A stretch of 64,000 bases of DNA from Betaproteobacteria bacterium (GCA_009777245.1 WRMF01000004.1:1-64000), one strand, 5' to 3'; positions 43,720 through 52,600 are shown, counted from the stretch's first letter. Program-made: numbers and translations. Notes: generated by a model not told the origin, from the letters alone.

Positions 43720-44081
43720 GCTCTGGTCGCCTTGACGAACAGCCGCGAGATTTCCGCCGCCAACTCCCGTCGCATGGCGCGATCCGGCTTGGGCAACGCC
43801 TTTGTAAGCCTGAGCGCCCAATCTCTGGCAGGCAATAGCTCCCGCATTTGCCTGAATGTCTCCCGCACCATGCGCTTGATCATGTTTCGCCCTGCTGCGC
43901 GACGCATGAATTTTTTGCCGATTACAAGCCCAAGCCTGGCCGTGCCTTCTTCTCTCTCTTTACCGTAGTGAAGCAGAAAACGGTCGCCGCGCAAAGCCTG
44001 CCGGAAGCTGAATACTTCGGCATATTCATCCGCCCGCAGCATACGGCAGGAACGGGGAAAGGACAGGGACACAGGGCGCAT
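43716..44081 (-). CDS. rnpA: Ribonuclease P protein component
   Basis: A basic 121-aa protein that assists RNase P RNA in tRNA 5' maturation. It has the RNR-type signature in LGLVIGKKFMRRAAGRNMIKRMVRETFRQ. It begins 17 nt after the rpmH stop and overlaps yidD by 4 nt, the usual order. Confidence 0.95.
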   Translation of the reverse strand: MRPVSLSFPRSCRMLRADEYAEVFSFRQALRGDRFLLHYGKEREEGTARLGLVIGKKFMRRAAGRNMIKRMVRETFRQMRELLPARDWALRLTKALPKPDRAMRRELAAEISRLFVKATRA

Positions 44082-44098
44082 ATACAGCTTGTCGGCAA

Positions 44099-44233
44099 TC
44101 AGGGAGCCAGACGATGCCGACCTTTGGCGCGACGGGCGGCAATGACCCTGCGCCCGCCCTTGGTACGCATTCTGACCAGGAAGCCGTGCGTCCGCTTCCG
44201 ACGCACGACAGAGGGTTGATAAGTACGTTTCAT
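44099..44233 (-). CDS. rpmH: 50S ribosomal protein L34
   Basis: Translating the minus strand from the ATG at 44233 gives the full 44-aa L34, with [19 protein letters not shown] at the start, [17 protein letters not shown] at the end, and stop TGA at 44099-44101. It is first gene of the rpmH-rnpA-yidD-yidC operon. In most bacteria dnaA and oriC lie upstream of rpmH. Here hemH does, so the origin region has been separated from this operon. Confidence 0.97.
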   Translation of the reverse strand: MKRTYQPSVVRRKRTHGFLVRMRTKGGRRVIAARRAKGRHRLAP

Positions 44234-44262
44234 GGCTTATTTTCCTGAAGCAAAAACATTTT

Positions 44263-44291
44263 ATTTTACATTATCAAGGCTGAAACGACAA
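44263..44291 (-). promoter_or_regulatory. Promoter of the rpmH operon
   Basis: On the minus strand, TTGTCG (44291-44286), a 17-nt spacer, and TAAAAT (44268-44263), about 30 nt before the rpmH start. Matches are 4/6 and 5/6 to sigma-70 consensus. Confidence 0.55.
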
Positions 44292-44323
44292 CGGATGTCT
44301 GTTGCCGAGAAGACTGCAAAAAG

Positions 44324-45346
44324 TCATTCCGCCGACAGGCCGCCGCATGAAAACCCATGTTCATTCACCAAATCAGCCAGCGCGTTGATCCAGGCAGAGG
44401 ATTCGTTAAGGGCGGAAATGTAGTTAAATTCCGCGTTGGCACTTCGGGAAGCCTGCAAAAAGATGTTTTTTCCCGCCTCTGCGATTTCTTCCAATGTCTC
44501 CAGGCAGTCGGCGGCAAAACCGGGACAGAACACATCCACACGATTTACCCCTTCTTCAGCCAGTTCGCGCAAGACAGAAAAGGTATCCGGCTGCAACCAG
44601 GCATCCCGACCAAAGCGGGATTGAAAAGCCACCCGGCAAACCTGTTCGTCCAACCCCAGACGCTCGGCAAGCAGCCCGGCAGTTTGTATACATTCGTCGT
44701 AATAAGGATCGCCCAAAAGCCGACTCTTTTCCGGCAAGCCATGAAAACTTAAAACCAGCCTGCCGTCCGGCGGCAGAAAACCCCGTTCCGCCCAATGACT
44801 GCGGACTCTTTCTTCCAATGCCGAGAGATAAGCCGGATGCGCCGGAAAGCTGCGGATAACGCGCAATTCCGGCTGATTCCGGCAAGTTTTACACCACGCG
44901 AACACGGCATCCAACGCGGAAGCGGTCGTGCTCGCCGAATACTGGGGATAAAGGGGCAGCACAAGCAATCGCTCAATGCCTTCGGCCTGCATCCGCGCAA
45001 GAACATCGGCTATGGCTGGCTTGCCATAGCGCATTGCCCAAAATACAGAAACGGAGAGACCGCGCCGGGAGAGCGTCTCCCGCAACTTTTCCGCCTGCAA
45101 GCGCGTGTGCTCGCGCAGCGGCGAATCCGCCCCCCAGATAAGCGCGTATTTGGCGGCAGAGCGACGAGCGCGCCAAGGCAGAATTATGCCGTGCAGAACC
45201 AGACGCCAAAAGAAACGAGAGAGCAAACCATCCCGCTCCACTACCCTGTCGTCCAGCAAAAATTCCTTCAGATAACGGCGAATGGCAGCGGGAACAGGCG
45301 CGTCCGGCGTACCCAGATTAACAAGAAGAACGCCTGGCCTGGGCAT
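44324..45346 (-). CDS. hemH: Ferrochelatase
   Basis: Inserts ferrous iron into protoporphyrin IX, the last step of protoheme synthesis. The 340-aa protein has the opening GVLLVNLGTPDAP, the YPQYSASTTAS motif, catalytic-site region LVLSFHGLPEK, the VAFQSRFGRDAWLQPDT segment and VFCPGFAADCLETLEEI with the conserved late Glu. It starts 4 nt after the hrcA stop, so the two are co-transcribed. Confidence 0.96.
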   Translation of the reverse strand: MPRPGVLLVNLGTPDAPVPAAIRRYLKEFLLDDRVVERDGLLSRFFWRLVLHGIILPWRARRSAAKYALIWGADSPLREHTRLQAEKLRETLSRRGLSVSVFWAMRYGKPAIADVLARMQAEGIERLLVLPLYPQYSASTTASALDAVFAWCKTCRNQPELRVIRSFPAHPAYLSALEERVRSHWAERGFLPPDGRLVLSFHGLPEKSRLLGDPYYDECIQTAGLLAERLGLDEQVCRVAFQSRFGRDAWLQPDTFSVLRELAEEGVNRVDVFCPGFAADCLETLEEIAEAGKNIFLQASRSANAEFNYISALNESSAWINALADLVNEHGFSCGGLSAE

Positions 45347-45350
45347 AAAC

Positions 45351-46373
45351 TCAAGACTGGCTTAACGACAAGGAAGAAGACAACAGACGGGCGGTAATAT
45401 CCACAATGGGAATAACTCGCTCATAAGCCATTCGCGTGGGGCCTATCACGCCCAGCGAGCCGACAATCTGCCCGTTGATTTCATACGGCGCGGCAACGAC
45501 GCTGCATTCATCAAGCGGAGCCAGACCTGATTCGCCGCCAATGAAAATCTGAATACCATCGGCATGGCAGGAATGTTCCAGCAGGCTCATCAGGCCGGAA
45601 CGCTGCTCGAACAAGTCGAACAACTCGCGCAAACGCCTCATGTCGGAAGCAAGATCAGCCGCGTCCAACAGATTTTTCTCCCCGGAAATAACGCACGGCT
45701 GTTGTTCCCCGGATAACGCTTCGCTACTGGCTTCCATTGCCGCCGCCATCAACGCCTGCAAATCGCTGTGCAGACGTTTCAGCTCTTCCCGCACCCGATG
45801 ATGCGCCTGCTCCAGTTCCAATCCGGCGCAGTATTCGTTGAGATAATTGCCCGCCTCGATAAGTTCCGCTGCGGAATAGTCCTTTGTTGTAAGCAGGATT
45901 CGGTTCTGCACATCGCCGTCATTGCTGATCAGAACAAGCAGAATGCGTCTCTCGGAGAGGCGCAAAAACTCGATCTGGCGAATTTTTGGCGCGGCGCGGC
46001 GCGGCAGCGTCACAATTCCCGCAAAATGGGTCAGTTGCGAGAGCAGGCGCGAGGCGCTGGCTATCAGTTGTTGCGGCTGATCCGGGCGCAACGAGCCGCC
46101 AATTTCGGCAATTTCCTCTTCGTTGGGCGGGCATATGGTCAACAAATTGTCTACAAACAGCCGATAACCGCGCGGCGTGGGAACACGTCCCGCCGAGGTA
46201 TGGGGACTGGCGAGAAACCCCGCTTCTTCCAGGTCTGCCATGACATTGCGAATGGTGGCCGGAGAAAGCTCCAAACCCGAAAAGCGGGAAAGCGAACGCG
46301 AGCCGACCGGCGCGCCGTCCGCGATATAGTGTTCAATCAATGCCTTCAGGAGTGTGCGGGAACGCTCGTCCAT
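45351..46373 (-). CDS. hrcA: Heat-inducible transcription repressor HrcA
   Basis: A 340-aa repressor of class I heat-shock genes through CIRCE operators. The N-terminal winged helix is clear ([50 protein letters not shown]), followed by a GAF-like domain and the C-terminal [13 protein letters not shown]. It is the promoter-proximal partner of hemH. I did not find a convincing CIRCE inverted repeat in the upstream 200 nt, which instead contain repeat debris and the hupB/tRNA terminator. Confidence 0.95.
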   Translation of the reverse strand: MDERSRTLLKALIEHYIADGAPVGSRSLSRFSGLELSPATIRNVMADLEEAGFLASPHTSAGRVPTPRGYRLFVDNLLTICPPNEEEIAEIGGSLRPDQPQQLIASASRLLSQLTHFAGIVTLPRRAAPKIRQIEFLRLSERRILLVLISNDGDVQNRILLTTKDYSAAELIEAGNYLNEYCAGLELEQAHHRVREELKRLHSDLQALMAAAMEASSEALSGEQQPCVISGEKNLLDAADLASDMRRLRELFDLFEQRSGLMSLLEHSCHADGIQIFIGGESGLAPLDECSVVAAPYEINGQIVGSLGVIGPTRMAYERVIPIVDITARLLSSSLSLSQS

Positions 46374-46520
46374 GGAAATATAGCAATTCTCGTAAATAAA
46401 GTTACTGTCGGGATGTATTTATTCTTTCGCGCGGCAGACAACCCATGCGGGAATGACGAGCAAGAGCGAGCGCGGGAGAGGGAAAGGGAAGCAAAGCCCA
46501 TGATAGTCGTTTGCAGGGAC

Positions 46521-46570
46521 TACAAAATTAAAGAGGACTCAGGCATTGTGCAAACTACGCTGAATCCTCT
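46521..46570 (-). terminator. Intrinsic terminator after hupB-tRNA-Val
   Basis: On the minus strand an 11-bp stem, AGAGGATTCAG paired with CTGAGTCCTCT (one G-T pair), is followed by TTTAATTTTG. It begins about 10 nt after the tRNA 3' end. Confidence 0.75.
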
Positions 46571-46580
46571 CGTGGGACGG

Positions 46581-46656
46581 TGGTGGGTACTGACGGGGTC
46601 GAACCGCCGACATTCGCCTTGTAAGGGCGACGCTCTACCAGCTGAGCTAAGTACCC
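46581..46656 (-). tRNA. tRNA-Val (anticodon TAC)
   Basis: A complete 76-nt cloverleaf: acceptor GGGTACT/AGTACCC, D arm GCTCAGCTGGTAGAGC, anticodon stem TCGCC with loop CTTACAA (anticodon TAC), T arm GGCGGTTCGACCCCGTC, discriminator A and encoded CCA (46581-46583). It is 10 nt downstream of hupB, the usual betaproteobacterial lon-hupB-tRNA-Val order. Confidence 0.97.
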
Positions 46657-46666
46657 GGCAGAAAAA

Positions 46667-46957
46667 TCATTTTTTCCCGCGCTTGGCGTTAACGGCATCC
46701 TTCAAGGTCTTGCCAGGTTTGAATTTAGGCACATTGGTCGCCGGAATGTTGATCTGCTTGCCCGTCTGAGGATTTCTGCCCTTGCGAGCGGCGCGCTTAT
46801 CAACCTGAAAAGTGCCAAAACCAACCAGAGCGATTTTGTCGCCCTTCTTCAAAGTCTCGGTCACGACATCAATGATCGCGTCCAGAGCATTGCCGGAATC
46901 GGCCTTGGTCATTTTCGCTTTCGCAGCGATTGCGTCAATCAATTCTGATTTGTTCAC
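46667..46957 (-). CDS. hupB: HU-type nucleoid protein
   Basis: A 96-aa histone-like protein with the family start [21 protein letters not shown], the GFGTF segment, and the DNA-binding arm [25 protein letters not shown]. It packages DNA as a homodimer. It lies between lon and tRNA-Val on the same strand; the 155-nt gap before it allows its own promoter. Confidence 0.96.
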   Translation of the reverse strand: MNKSELIDAIAAKAKMTKADSGNALDAIIDVVTETLKKGDKIALVGFGTFQVDKRAARKGRNPQTGKQINIPATNVPKFKPGKTLKDAVNAKRGKK

Positions 46958-47112
46958 TGTAAGTCACCCCATGTTTGGTTAAAAAAACAAGCCACAACCC
47001 TTGGCCGAACACGTTGACGTGTCAGAGAACCTTAGGCAACGCGGACTAGCCAAGGCGAATCCTACCTGAAGTAAATACAAATTGGCAACACGGAAGCGCA
47101 AATTTTCGCGTT

Positions 47113-49533
47113 TCAGTGCTTTATTATGCGTTCGCCGCTACGCTGCGCGCTATCCACCAGCGCGGAAACAGGCTCTTCAGACTCTTTTGGCTCCTTCGGC
47201 AACTGTTCCGGCATGTGTTCCAGCGCCTTTTCCAGCACCTCGTCAATCCAGCGAACCGGCACAATTTCAATCCGGTTCTTGATGTTGTCGGGAATTTCGG
47301 TCAAATCCTTCAGGTTTTCCTGCGGAATCAGCGTGGTTTTCAACCCGCCCCGCACGGCGGCAAGCAGTTTTTCCTTCAATCCGCCAATAGCCAGCACCTC
47401 ACCGCGCAGCGTGATTTCGCCGGTCATTGCGACATCGCAACGAACGGGAATGCCGGTTGAGGCCGAAACAAGCGCGGTCGTCATGGCAATGCCTGCGGAA
47501 GGCCCGTCTTTCGGCGTCGCGCCTTCGGGGACATGGATGTGAATATCCTGCTTGTCGAACAGGTCGTCCCTGATTCCGAGGCGCTCTGCGCGGGCGCGAA
47601 CAACCGACCGGGCGGCCTCTACCGATTCCTTCATCACATCTCCCAATGAGCCAGTACGCAAAATGTTGCCCTTGCCGGTAATCAGGACGCATTCTATCGT
47701 CAGCAACTCGCCGCCGACCTCGGTCCAGGCAAGCCCCGTCACCTGTCCCACCTGGTTTTCCTTCTCGGCAATGCCGAAGTTGTAACGACGCACTCCCAAA
47801 AACTTCTCCAAGTTTTTGGGGTTGACCACGAGCTTGCTTACCCGTTTTTTCATCAGCAAGGTTTTGACGACCTTGCGGCAAATCTTGGAAATTTCCCGAT
47901 CCAGCCCGCGCACGCCCGCCTCGCGGGTGTAGTAACGAACGATCTCCAACACAGCGTCCTCCGTGATGGAGAGTTCATTTTTCTTGACGCCGTTGTTTTT
48001 CATCTGCTTGGGCATTAAATGGCGCATGGCGATGTTGACCTTTTCGTCCTCGGTATAGCCGGAAATACGGATGACTTCCATCCGATCAAGCAGAGCCGCC
48101 GGAATGTTGAGGGTATTGGCGGTCGCCACAAACATGATGTCGGAAAGGTCAAAATCCACTTCCACGTAGTGATCCTGAAAGGTGTGGTTTTGTTCGGGGT
48201 CAAGCACTTCAAGCAGCGCGGAAGCAGGGTCGCCGCGAAAATCCTGTCCCAGCTTATCAACCTCATCGAGCAGGAAAAGCGGATTTCTGACGCCGCATTT
48301 GCTCAAACTTTGCAGAATCTTGCCCGGCATGGAGCCGATGTAGGTACGGCGATGTCCGCGAATTTCGGCCTCATCGCGCACTCCGCCCAGGGACATGCGG
48401 ATAAACTTGCGGCTGATCGATCTGGCAATGGATTGACCAAGCGAGGTCTTGCCCACCCCCGGCGGGCCTACAAGGCAGAGAATCGGCGCTTTTATCTTGT
48501 CAACCCGTTGCTGGACGGCAAGATATTCGACGATGCGCTCCTTCACCTTGTCCAGCCCGTGATGGTCAGCATCCAGTATTCTTCCCGCCGCGCGCAAGTC
48601 CTTGCTGGTGCGGGTTTTCTTGCGCCAGGGCAGGGCCGCCAGCGTATCAATGTAATTACGAACTACCGTGGCTTCCGCCGACATGGGCGACATCAGGCGC
48701 AACTTCTTCAACTCGTTTTTGGCCTTGGCAAATCCTTCCTTGCTCATGCCCGCGTCGTTGATTTTCTTTTCCAGCTCTTCAATATCCGCGCCTTCCTCGC
48801 CTTCGCCAAGCTCTTTCTGAATGGCCTTTACCTGTTCGTTCAGGTAATACTCGCGCTGGGTCTTTTCCATCTGCCGCTTGACCCGCCCCCGAATACGCCG
48901 CTCTACCTGCAAGATGTCAATTTCTGATTCCAACTGGGTAAGTAGACGTTCCAGTCGGGCGCGCACCGGGGAAAGCTCCAGAATTTCCTGCTTTTTGTCC
49001 AGCCGCATGGGAAGATGAGCCGCAATGGTATCGGCGAGGCGTCCGCCCTCTTCGATTCCGGCGATGGAGCTTAAAATCTCCGGCGGAATTTTCTTGTTCA
49101 GCTTCACATACTGGTCAAACTGCGCCATAACCGTGCGGCGCATGGCTTCCTGCTCGCTCTCTCCTTCGCCGGTGTCGGGCATCAGGGTAATGTTGGCGAC
49201 GAGCATGTTGTCGGTGACGCTCGCTTCCTTGATTGATACCCGTTGCGTGCCTTCCACCAGAACCTTGACCGTGCCATCCTGAAGTTTAAGCATTTGCAGG
49301 ACATGCGCCAGACAGCCGACACCGTATATGTCATCTACGCTGGGTTCGTTCTCGGCGGAAGTTTTTTGCGCCACCAGCACGACATTGCGGTCGCTCTCCA
49401 TTGCAAGCTCCAGCGCGCGTATGGATTTTGGCCGTCCCACGAACAGCGGGATCACCATGTGCGGAAACACGACCACGTCGCGCAGGGGCAAAAGCGGCAG
49501 CAATATCGGATGTTTTACTGAAAGGTGGGACAT
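47113..49533 (-). CDS. lon: ATP-dependent Lon protease
   Basis: An 806-aa cytosolic AAA+ serine protease. N-terminal LON substrate domain, helical region, Walker A GPPGVGKTSLGQS, Walker B FLLDEVDKLG, and the C-terminal protease domain with the catalytic serine in KDGPSAGIAM and the lysine about 43 residues later in the LKEKLLAA segment. Length and order are normal. In many betaproteobacteria clpX directly precedes lon; here a 2.6-kb island plus repeats intervenes. Confidence 0.97.
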   Translation of the reverse strand: MSHLSVKHPILLPLLPLRDVVVFPHMVIPLFVGRPKSIRALELAMESDRNVVLVAQKTSAENEPSVDDIYGVGCLAHVLQMLKLQDGTVKVLVEGTQRVSIKEASVTDNMLVANITLMPDTGEGESEQEAMRRTVMAQFDQYVKLNKKIPPEILSSIAGIEEGGRLADTIAAHLPMRLDKKQEILELSPVRARLERLLTQLESEIDILQVERRIRGRVKRQMEKTQREYYLNEQVKAIQKELGEGEEGADIEELEKKINDAGMSKEGFAKAKNELKKLRLMSPMSAEATVVRNYIDTLAALPWRKKTRTSKDLRAAGRILDADHHGLDKVKERIVEYLAVQQRVDKIKAPILCLVGPPGVGKTSLGQSIARSISRKFIRMSLGGVRDEAEIRGHRRTYIGSMPGKILQSLSKCGVRNPLFLLDEVDKLGQDFRGDPASALLEVLDPEQNHTFQDHYVEVDFDLSDIMFVATANTLNIPAALLDRMEVIRISGYTEDEKVNIAMRHLMPKQMKNNGVKKNELSITEDAVLEIVRYYTREAGVRGLDREISKICRKVVKTLLMKKRVSKLVVNPKNLEKFLGVRRYNFGIAEKENQVGQVTGLAWTEVGGELLTIECVLITGKGNILRTGSLGDVMKESVEAARSVVRARAERLGIRDDLFDKQDIHIHVPEGATPKDGPSAGIAMTTALVSASTGIPVRCDVAMTGEITLRGEVLAIGGLKEKLLAAVRGGLKTTLIPQENLKDLTEIPDNIKNRIEIVPVRWIDEVLEKALEHMPEQLPKEPKESEEPVSALVDSAQRSGERIIKH

Positions 49534-50000
49534 AGGCCATCTTTATCGGACAGACAAAAAAATAAGGTTGGGGCAGAGCGGCTATTTTCAAGCCGCCCGT
49601 CTCATGAGGCAATGGTATCAGAAAATGAAGCCAATGCGCTCAAAAGCGCCAACGGCAAAAGTTATAATGCTTTTCGCAAATAAAGCGACTATCAGGCGCA
49701 GTTATTCTTTCGTACAGACTATAATCCACTAGTCATTCCCGCGAAGGCGGGAATCCAGTACGGCGCTTAAAGTTGCGATAGGTTTCCAGAACAGGAACGA
49801 CATTCCCATGCCGCAAGAGGAGCTGCATTCCCGCCTTTCGTCATACTGAACATCAGTCACAAATTTTGATGCAGTACTGGATTCCCGCCTTCGCGGGAAT
49901 GACTAGTGATTGGAAGTTGGCGCAAGGCTCTCACTCTCCTGAACGCTCAGGGGAAAGTATAATTATTAACGGAAAGCACTATAATGCCGACGGGCGTATC
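49534..50000. other. 467-nt gap upstream of lon, filled by small repeats
   Basis: No gene. It holds a decayed copy of the MITE-like family (about 49,662-49,725), a pair of inverted 34-bp repeats (49,728-49,907), and a half copy of the MITE family ending at about 49,983 where the island begins. The lon promoter must lie in the first ~130 nt or within these repeats; I saw no clear consensus. Confidence 0.6.
49728..49907. repeat. 180-bp element with perfect 34-bp inverted repeats
   Basis: The left arm starts ACTAGTCATTCCCGCGAAGG and the right arm (49874-49907) is its exact reverse complement. Each arm contains its own small hairpin (CCCGC/GCGGG). The interior of about 112 nt has no frame of note. 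ATTCCCGCGAAGGCGGGAAT units are abundant REP-type repeats in beta- and gammaproteobacteria. This is a two-unit inverted arrangement. Confidence 0.75.
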
Positions 50001-50801
50001 CTATCCAAACCAAAAAAGAGGGTACGGACACAGCAGATAGAAACCAACTATTACCGCCAACACCAACACAATCAGACCAAGCAACACAAGCAACAGTGTG
50101 TTGATAATATTTGGCAGTTTCATCAAGCGTTGTTGAGACACTGTCTTTCGCATCAACAAGACTGACAAACTGAACATGCTTGCCAACAGAAAGAATATGA
50201 GCAGCAACACGCTGAATCGCTCGAATGTTGTGAAAAAAGGAGTGAAAAAAGGGATGCGTGAAACGGTCGTGACGAACTCCGCGAACCAGAGAGGTGGCGG
50301 GCACAGCAGCTCGGCGACGACAATTATTGCCGTTGATACCGGCACAACCAGCACCACCAACGGTGTGATGACAATATTTGGCAGTTTCATCAGGCGCTGT
50401 TGTAACGCTGTCTTTCGCATCAACACGACTGGCAAACTGAGCAGGCTTGCAAACAGAAAGAACATGAGAAATCCACCGGTTCGATCAAGTATGGAGCAAA
50501 AAACGCATTGTGAGAGGATCATGATGGACATCGCGATCACTAGCCAACCCAAGATTTCGGCGATCAGCCACGCGCCGCTCGAAGCAGGCTCTTTCGGTTT
50601 ACCAAGAAATCGAAAAAGCAGGCAACCGCCACTGATCAGCAACAGCAACAGTACAACGAACAACGAAAGATTAGGCGTAACAGTTTGTCCCAACACGTGG
50701 AACAGCGCATAAATGAACGGACACAACACCAACCCCAACACGAGGGCTGCAAGCGCGGTCGCAGGGAGAGAGGAGCGATTTTTACTTCGCAGGGATGTCA
50801 T
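50001..50801 (-). CDS. Membrane protein, putative immunity protein (distal copy)
   Basis: A 266-aa polytopic membrane protein with about six to eight hydrophobic helices. It contains an internal duplication (LLSLPVVLMRKTALQQRLMK and FSLSVLLMRKTVSQQRLMK, each followed by a long helix and an LLCP motif). The start at MTSLRSKNRSS matches that of the sister gene at 51705. The last 170 residues are nearly identical to that gene, while residues about 27-105 differ. No family recognised. Its position behind a DUF3289-like gene and the duplicated organisation suggest an immunity role (inference). Confidence 0.6.
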   Translation of the reverse strand: MTSLRSKNRSSLPATALAALVLGLVLCPFIYALFHVLGQTVTPNLSLFVVLLLLLISGGCLLFRFLGKPKEPASSGAWLIAEILGWLVIAMSIMILSQCVFCSILDRTGGFLMFFLFASLLSLPVVLMRKTALQQRLMKLPNIVITPLVVLVVPVSTAIIVVAELLCPPPLWFAEFVTTVSRIPFFTPFFTTFERFSVLLLIFFLLASMFSLSVLLMRKTVSQQRLMKLPNIINTLLLVLLGLIVLVLAVIVGFYLLCPYPLFWFG

Positions 50802-50889
50802 GATAGATTTTCTCCACGATGCTTCGGGTGACAAGCGGCGCGTAACCGTGCTGGTGTTGCAGTTGCTACCAAGCCGTAATGCCGACGGG
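50782..50889 (-). pseudogene. Leftover 3' tail of the DUF3289-like gene between the two membrane-protein genes
   Basis: On the minus strand this reads PVGITAW, a stop, then QLQHQHGYAPLVTRSIVEKI and YHDIPAK before a terminal stop. The intact gene at 51686 ends PIGITAWWQLQHQHGYAPLV and so on. One tryptophan codon has become TAG. It was carried along when the membrane-protein gene was duplicated. Confidence 0.8.
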
Positions 50890-50895
50890 CGTATC

Positions 50896-51705
50896 CTATC
50901 CAAACCAAAAAAGAGGGTACGGACACAGCAGATAGAAGCCAACTATTACCGCCAACACCAACACAATCAGACCAAGCAACACAAGCAACAGTGTGTTGAT
51001 AATATTTGGCAGTTTCATCAAGCGTTGTTGAGACACTGTCTTTCGCATCAACAAGACTGACAAACTGAACATGCTTGCCAACAGAAAGAATATGAGCAGC
51101 AACACGCTGAATCGCTCGAATGTGGTGAAAAAAGGAGTGAAAAAAGGGATGCGTGAAACGGTCGTGACGAACTCCGCGAACCAGAGAGGTGGCGGGCACA
51201 GCAGCTCGGCGACGACAACTATTGCCGTTGACACCGGCACAACCAGCACCACCAACGGTGTGATGACAATATTTGGCAGTTTCATCAGGCGCTGTTGTAA
51301 CGCTGTCTTTCGCATTAACACGACTGGCAAACTGAGCAGGCTTGCAAACAAAAAGAAGATGAAAAACGTGGCGATTTGGTCGAATGTGGTAGCTCTAAAA
51401 GGGATAGGGATGTTTGTTGCAAAGATCGTGGTGAACACCGCGATCACGAACCAGCTCAAGATTTCGGCAAGCAGCCCGCCCGAAGCAGGCTCTTTCGGTT
51501 TACCAAGAAATCGAAAGAGTAGGTAACCGCTGCTGATCAGCATCAGCAGCAGTCCAACGAACCAAAACGCAGGCTCACGAAATAGGAATAGTAGAGGTAC
51601 GTTGATCGCCACATAGACAGACGGACACAACACCAGTCCCAGCACGAGGGCAGAAAGCGCGGTCGCAGGAAAAGAGGAGCGATTTTCACTTCGCAAGGAT
51701 GTCAT
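50896..51705 (-). CDS. Membrane protein, putative immunity protein (proximal copy)
   Basis: A 269-aa polytopic protein, paralogue of the 50001-50801 gene. N-terminal 26 and C-terminal ~170 residues are almost the same; the stretch between (about 27-108) has diverged, with a different putative loop (VPLLFLFREPAFWF; NIPIPFRATTFDQ). It carries the same internal MRKTxxQQRLMKLPN duplication. Its ATG overlaps the DUF3289-like stop by 20 nt, a tight coupling typical of effector-immunity pairs. Function inferred only from context. Confidence 0.6.
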   Translation of the reverse strand: MTSLRSENRSSFPATALSALVLGLVLCPSVYVAINVPLLFLFREPAFWFVGLLLMLISSGYLLFRFLGKPKEPASGGLLAEILSWFVIAVFTTIFATNIPIPFRATTFDQIATFFIFFLFASLLSLPVVLMRKTALQQRLMKLPNIVITPLVVLVVPVSTAIVVVAELLCPPPLWFAEFVTTVSRIPFFTPFFTTFERFSVLLLIFFLLASMFSLSVLLMRKTVSQQRLMKLPNIINTLLLVLLGLIVLVLAVIVGFYLLCPYPLFWFG

Positions 51706-52600
51706 GGTAGCTTTTCTCCACTATGCTTCGAGTGACAAGCGGCGCGTAACCGTGCTGGTGCTGGAGTTGCCACCACGCAGTAATGCCGATGGGCGCAGCA
51801 ATAATGGCGATGTTTGAACTAAGCCTAGAATCAGACTCAGCACCATATTTTCTGAGATCCTCATCGTCCAAACCAAATACGTCGTAGAAGATGTACTTCA
51901 GCCTGATGGAGTAGCGATTGGCAGCCTGGTCGTGGTGATAGTGCGTAGCAACAACATAGACATGCTGTACGCCGTTGATCATGAGAGCCAAGCCATTACC
52001 CCAATCTTGATCACGCCGTTCCTTGGCACCCAAATTGAATGCAGGTGTGCCCAGGTCGGTGGGCGTCAGGATGTTACGGATATCCCATTTCGCGTTCTTG
52101 AGCGCCTGATGAATGCGCCGTGTCGGGTTAACGCCCCCTGTACGGTTTGGAGCGTTCAGCGCAAGCCTGCAAAAGCCTTGGGCGTTGGGATGATTTGCCA
52201 CGGCTGCATTCAACGCATGGTCGTCAAAATAGGTAACTCCTCCCCTTTTTGCCAGGAAAGCGTTGAAAAGTCGAGTCGCCATACCGCTCTTGTCGCCAGC
52301 GGCGAAAATATTCAACAATCTACGCATTTTGGGTATCAGTGTCTCTGGGGAGTCCCCGACGCTCTGCTGTCCCGGCGCGGGGCGATTGTAGCCGAAGGTG
52401 ATATCCTGCCCGTATCGAGGCGGGGCAACACCGGGCAGATTCACCGGGTCGGGAAACGAGGCAACCTGCGGCAGGGTATGTGTCGCGATCGCAACCACCT
52501 GGGGGCGCACCAGTTTGAGCGGCTGCAACAATTTCAATTTTGCCCGGCGTATTTTTTCCGGGCTGACATGGTGCATTTTTGCTTGGCGGGCATTGGTCAT
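51686..52600 (-). CDS. DUF3289-like protein, putative effector/toxin
   Basis: About 304 aa from MTNARQAKMHH (AGGATGGA lies upstream; the frame is open to 52624). The C-terminal half resembles DUF3289 proteins from memory: a Trp-Gly segment, NRYSIRLKYIFYDVFGLDDEDL, and AWWQLQHQHGYAPLVTRS. The N-terminal third is Pro/His-rich without a signal peptide. DUF3289 has no established biochemical activity. A large basic protein tightly coupled to a polytopic membrane protein fits a membrane-targeting toxin with immunity, but this is inference. It sits as an insertion between clpX and lon. Confidence 0.6.
   Translation of the reverse strand: MTNARQAKMHHVSPEKIRRAKLKLLQPLKLVRPQVVAIATHTLPQVASFPDPVNLPGVAPPRYGQDITFGYNRPAPGQQSVGDSPETLIPKMRRLLNIFAAGDKSGMATRLFNAFLAKRGGVTYFDDHALNAAVANHPNAQGFCRLALNAPNRTGGVNPTRRIHQALKNAKWDIRNILTPTDLGTPAFNLGAKERRDQDWGNGLALMINGVQHVYVVATHYHHDQAANRYSIRLKYIFYDVFGLDDEDLRKYGAESDSRLSSNIAIIAAPIGITAWWQLQHQHGYAPLVTRSIVEKSYHDILAK

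Noticed and set aside
46374-46520. CIRCE operator for hrcA
   Set aside because: No TTAGCACTC-N9-GAGTGCTAA-like inverted repeat was found upstream of hrcA.
45768-46769. 333-codon plus-strand frame spanning the hrcA 5' end, tRNA-Val and hupB 3' end
   Set aside because: Runs across three genuine genes in antisense, including a tRNA.
48019-48927. 302-codon plus-strand frame
   Set aside because: Antisense to lon; no motifs.
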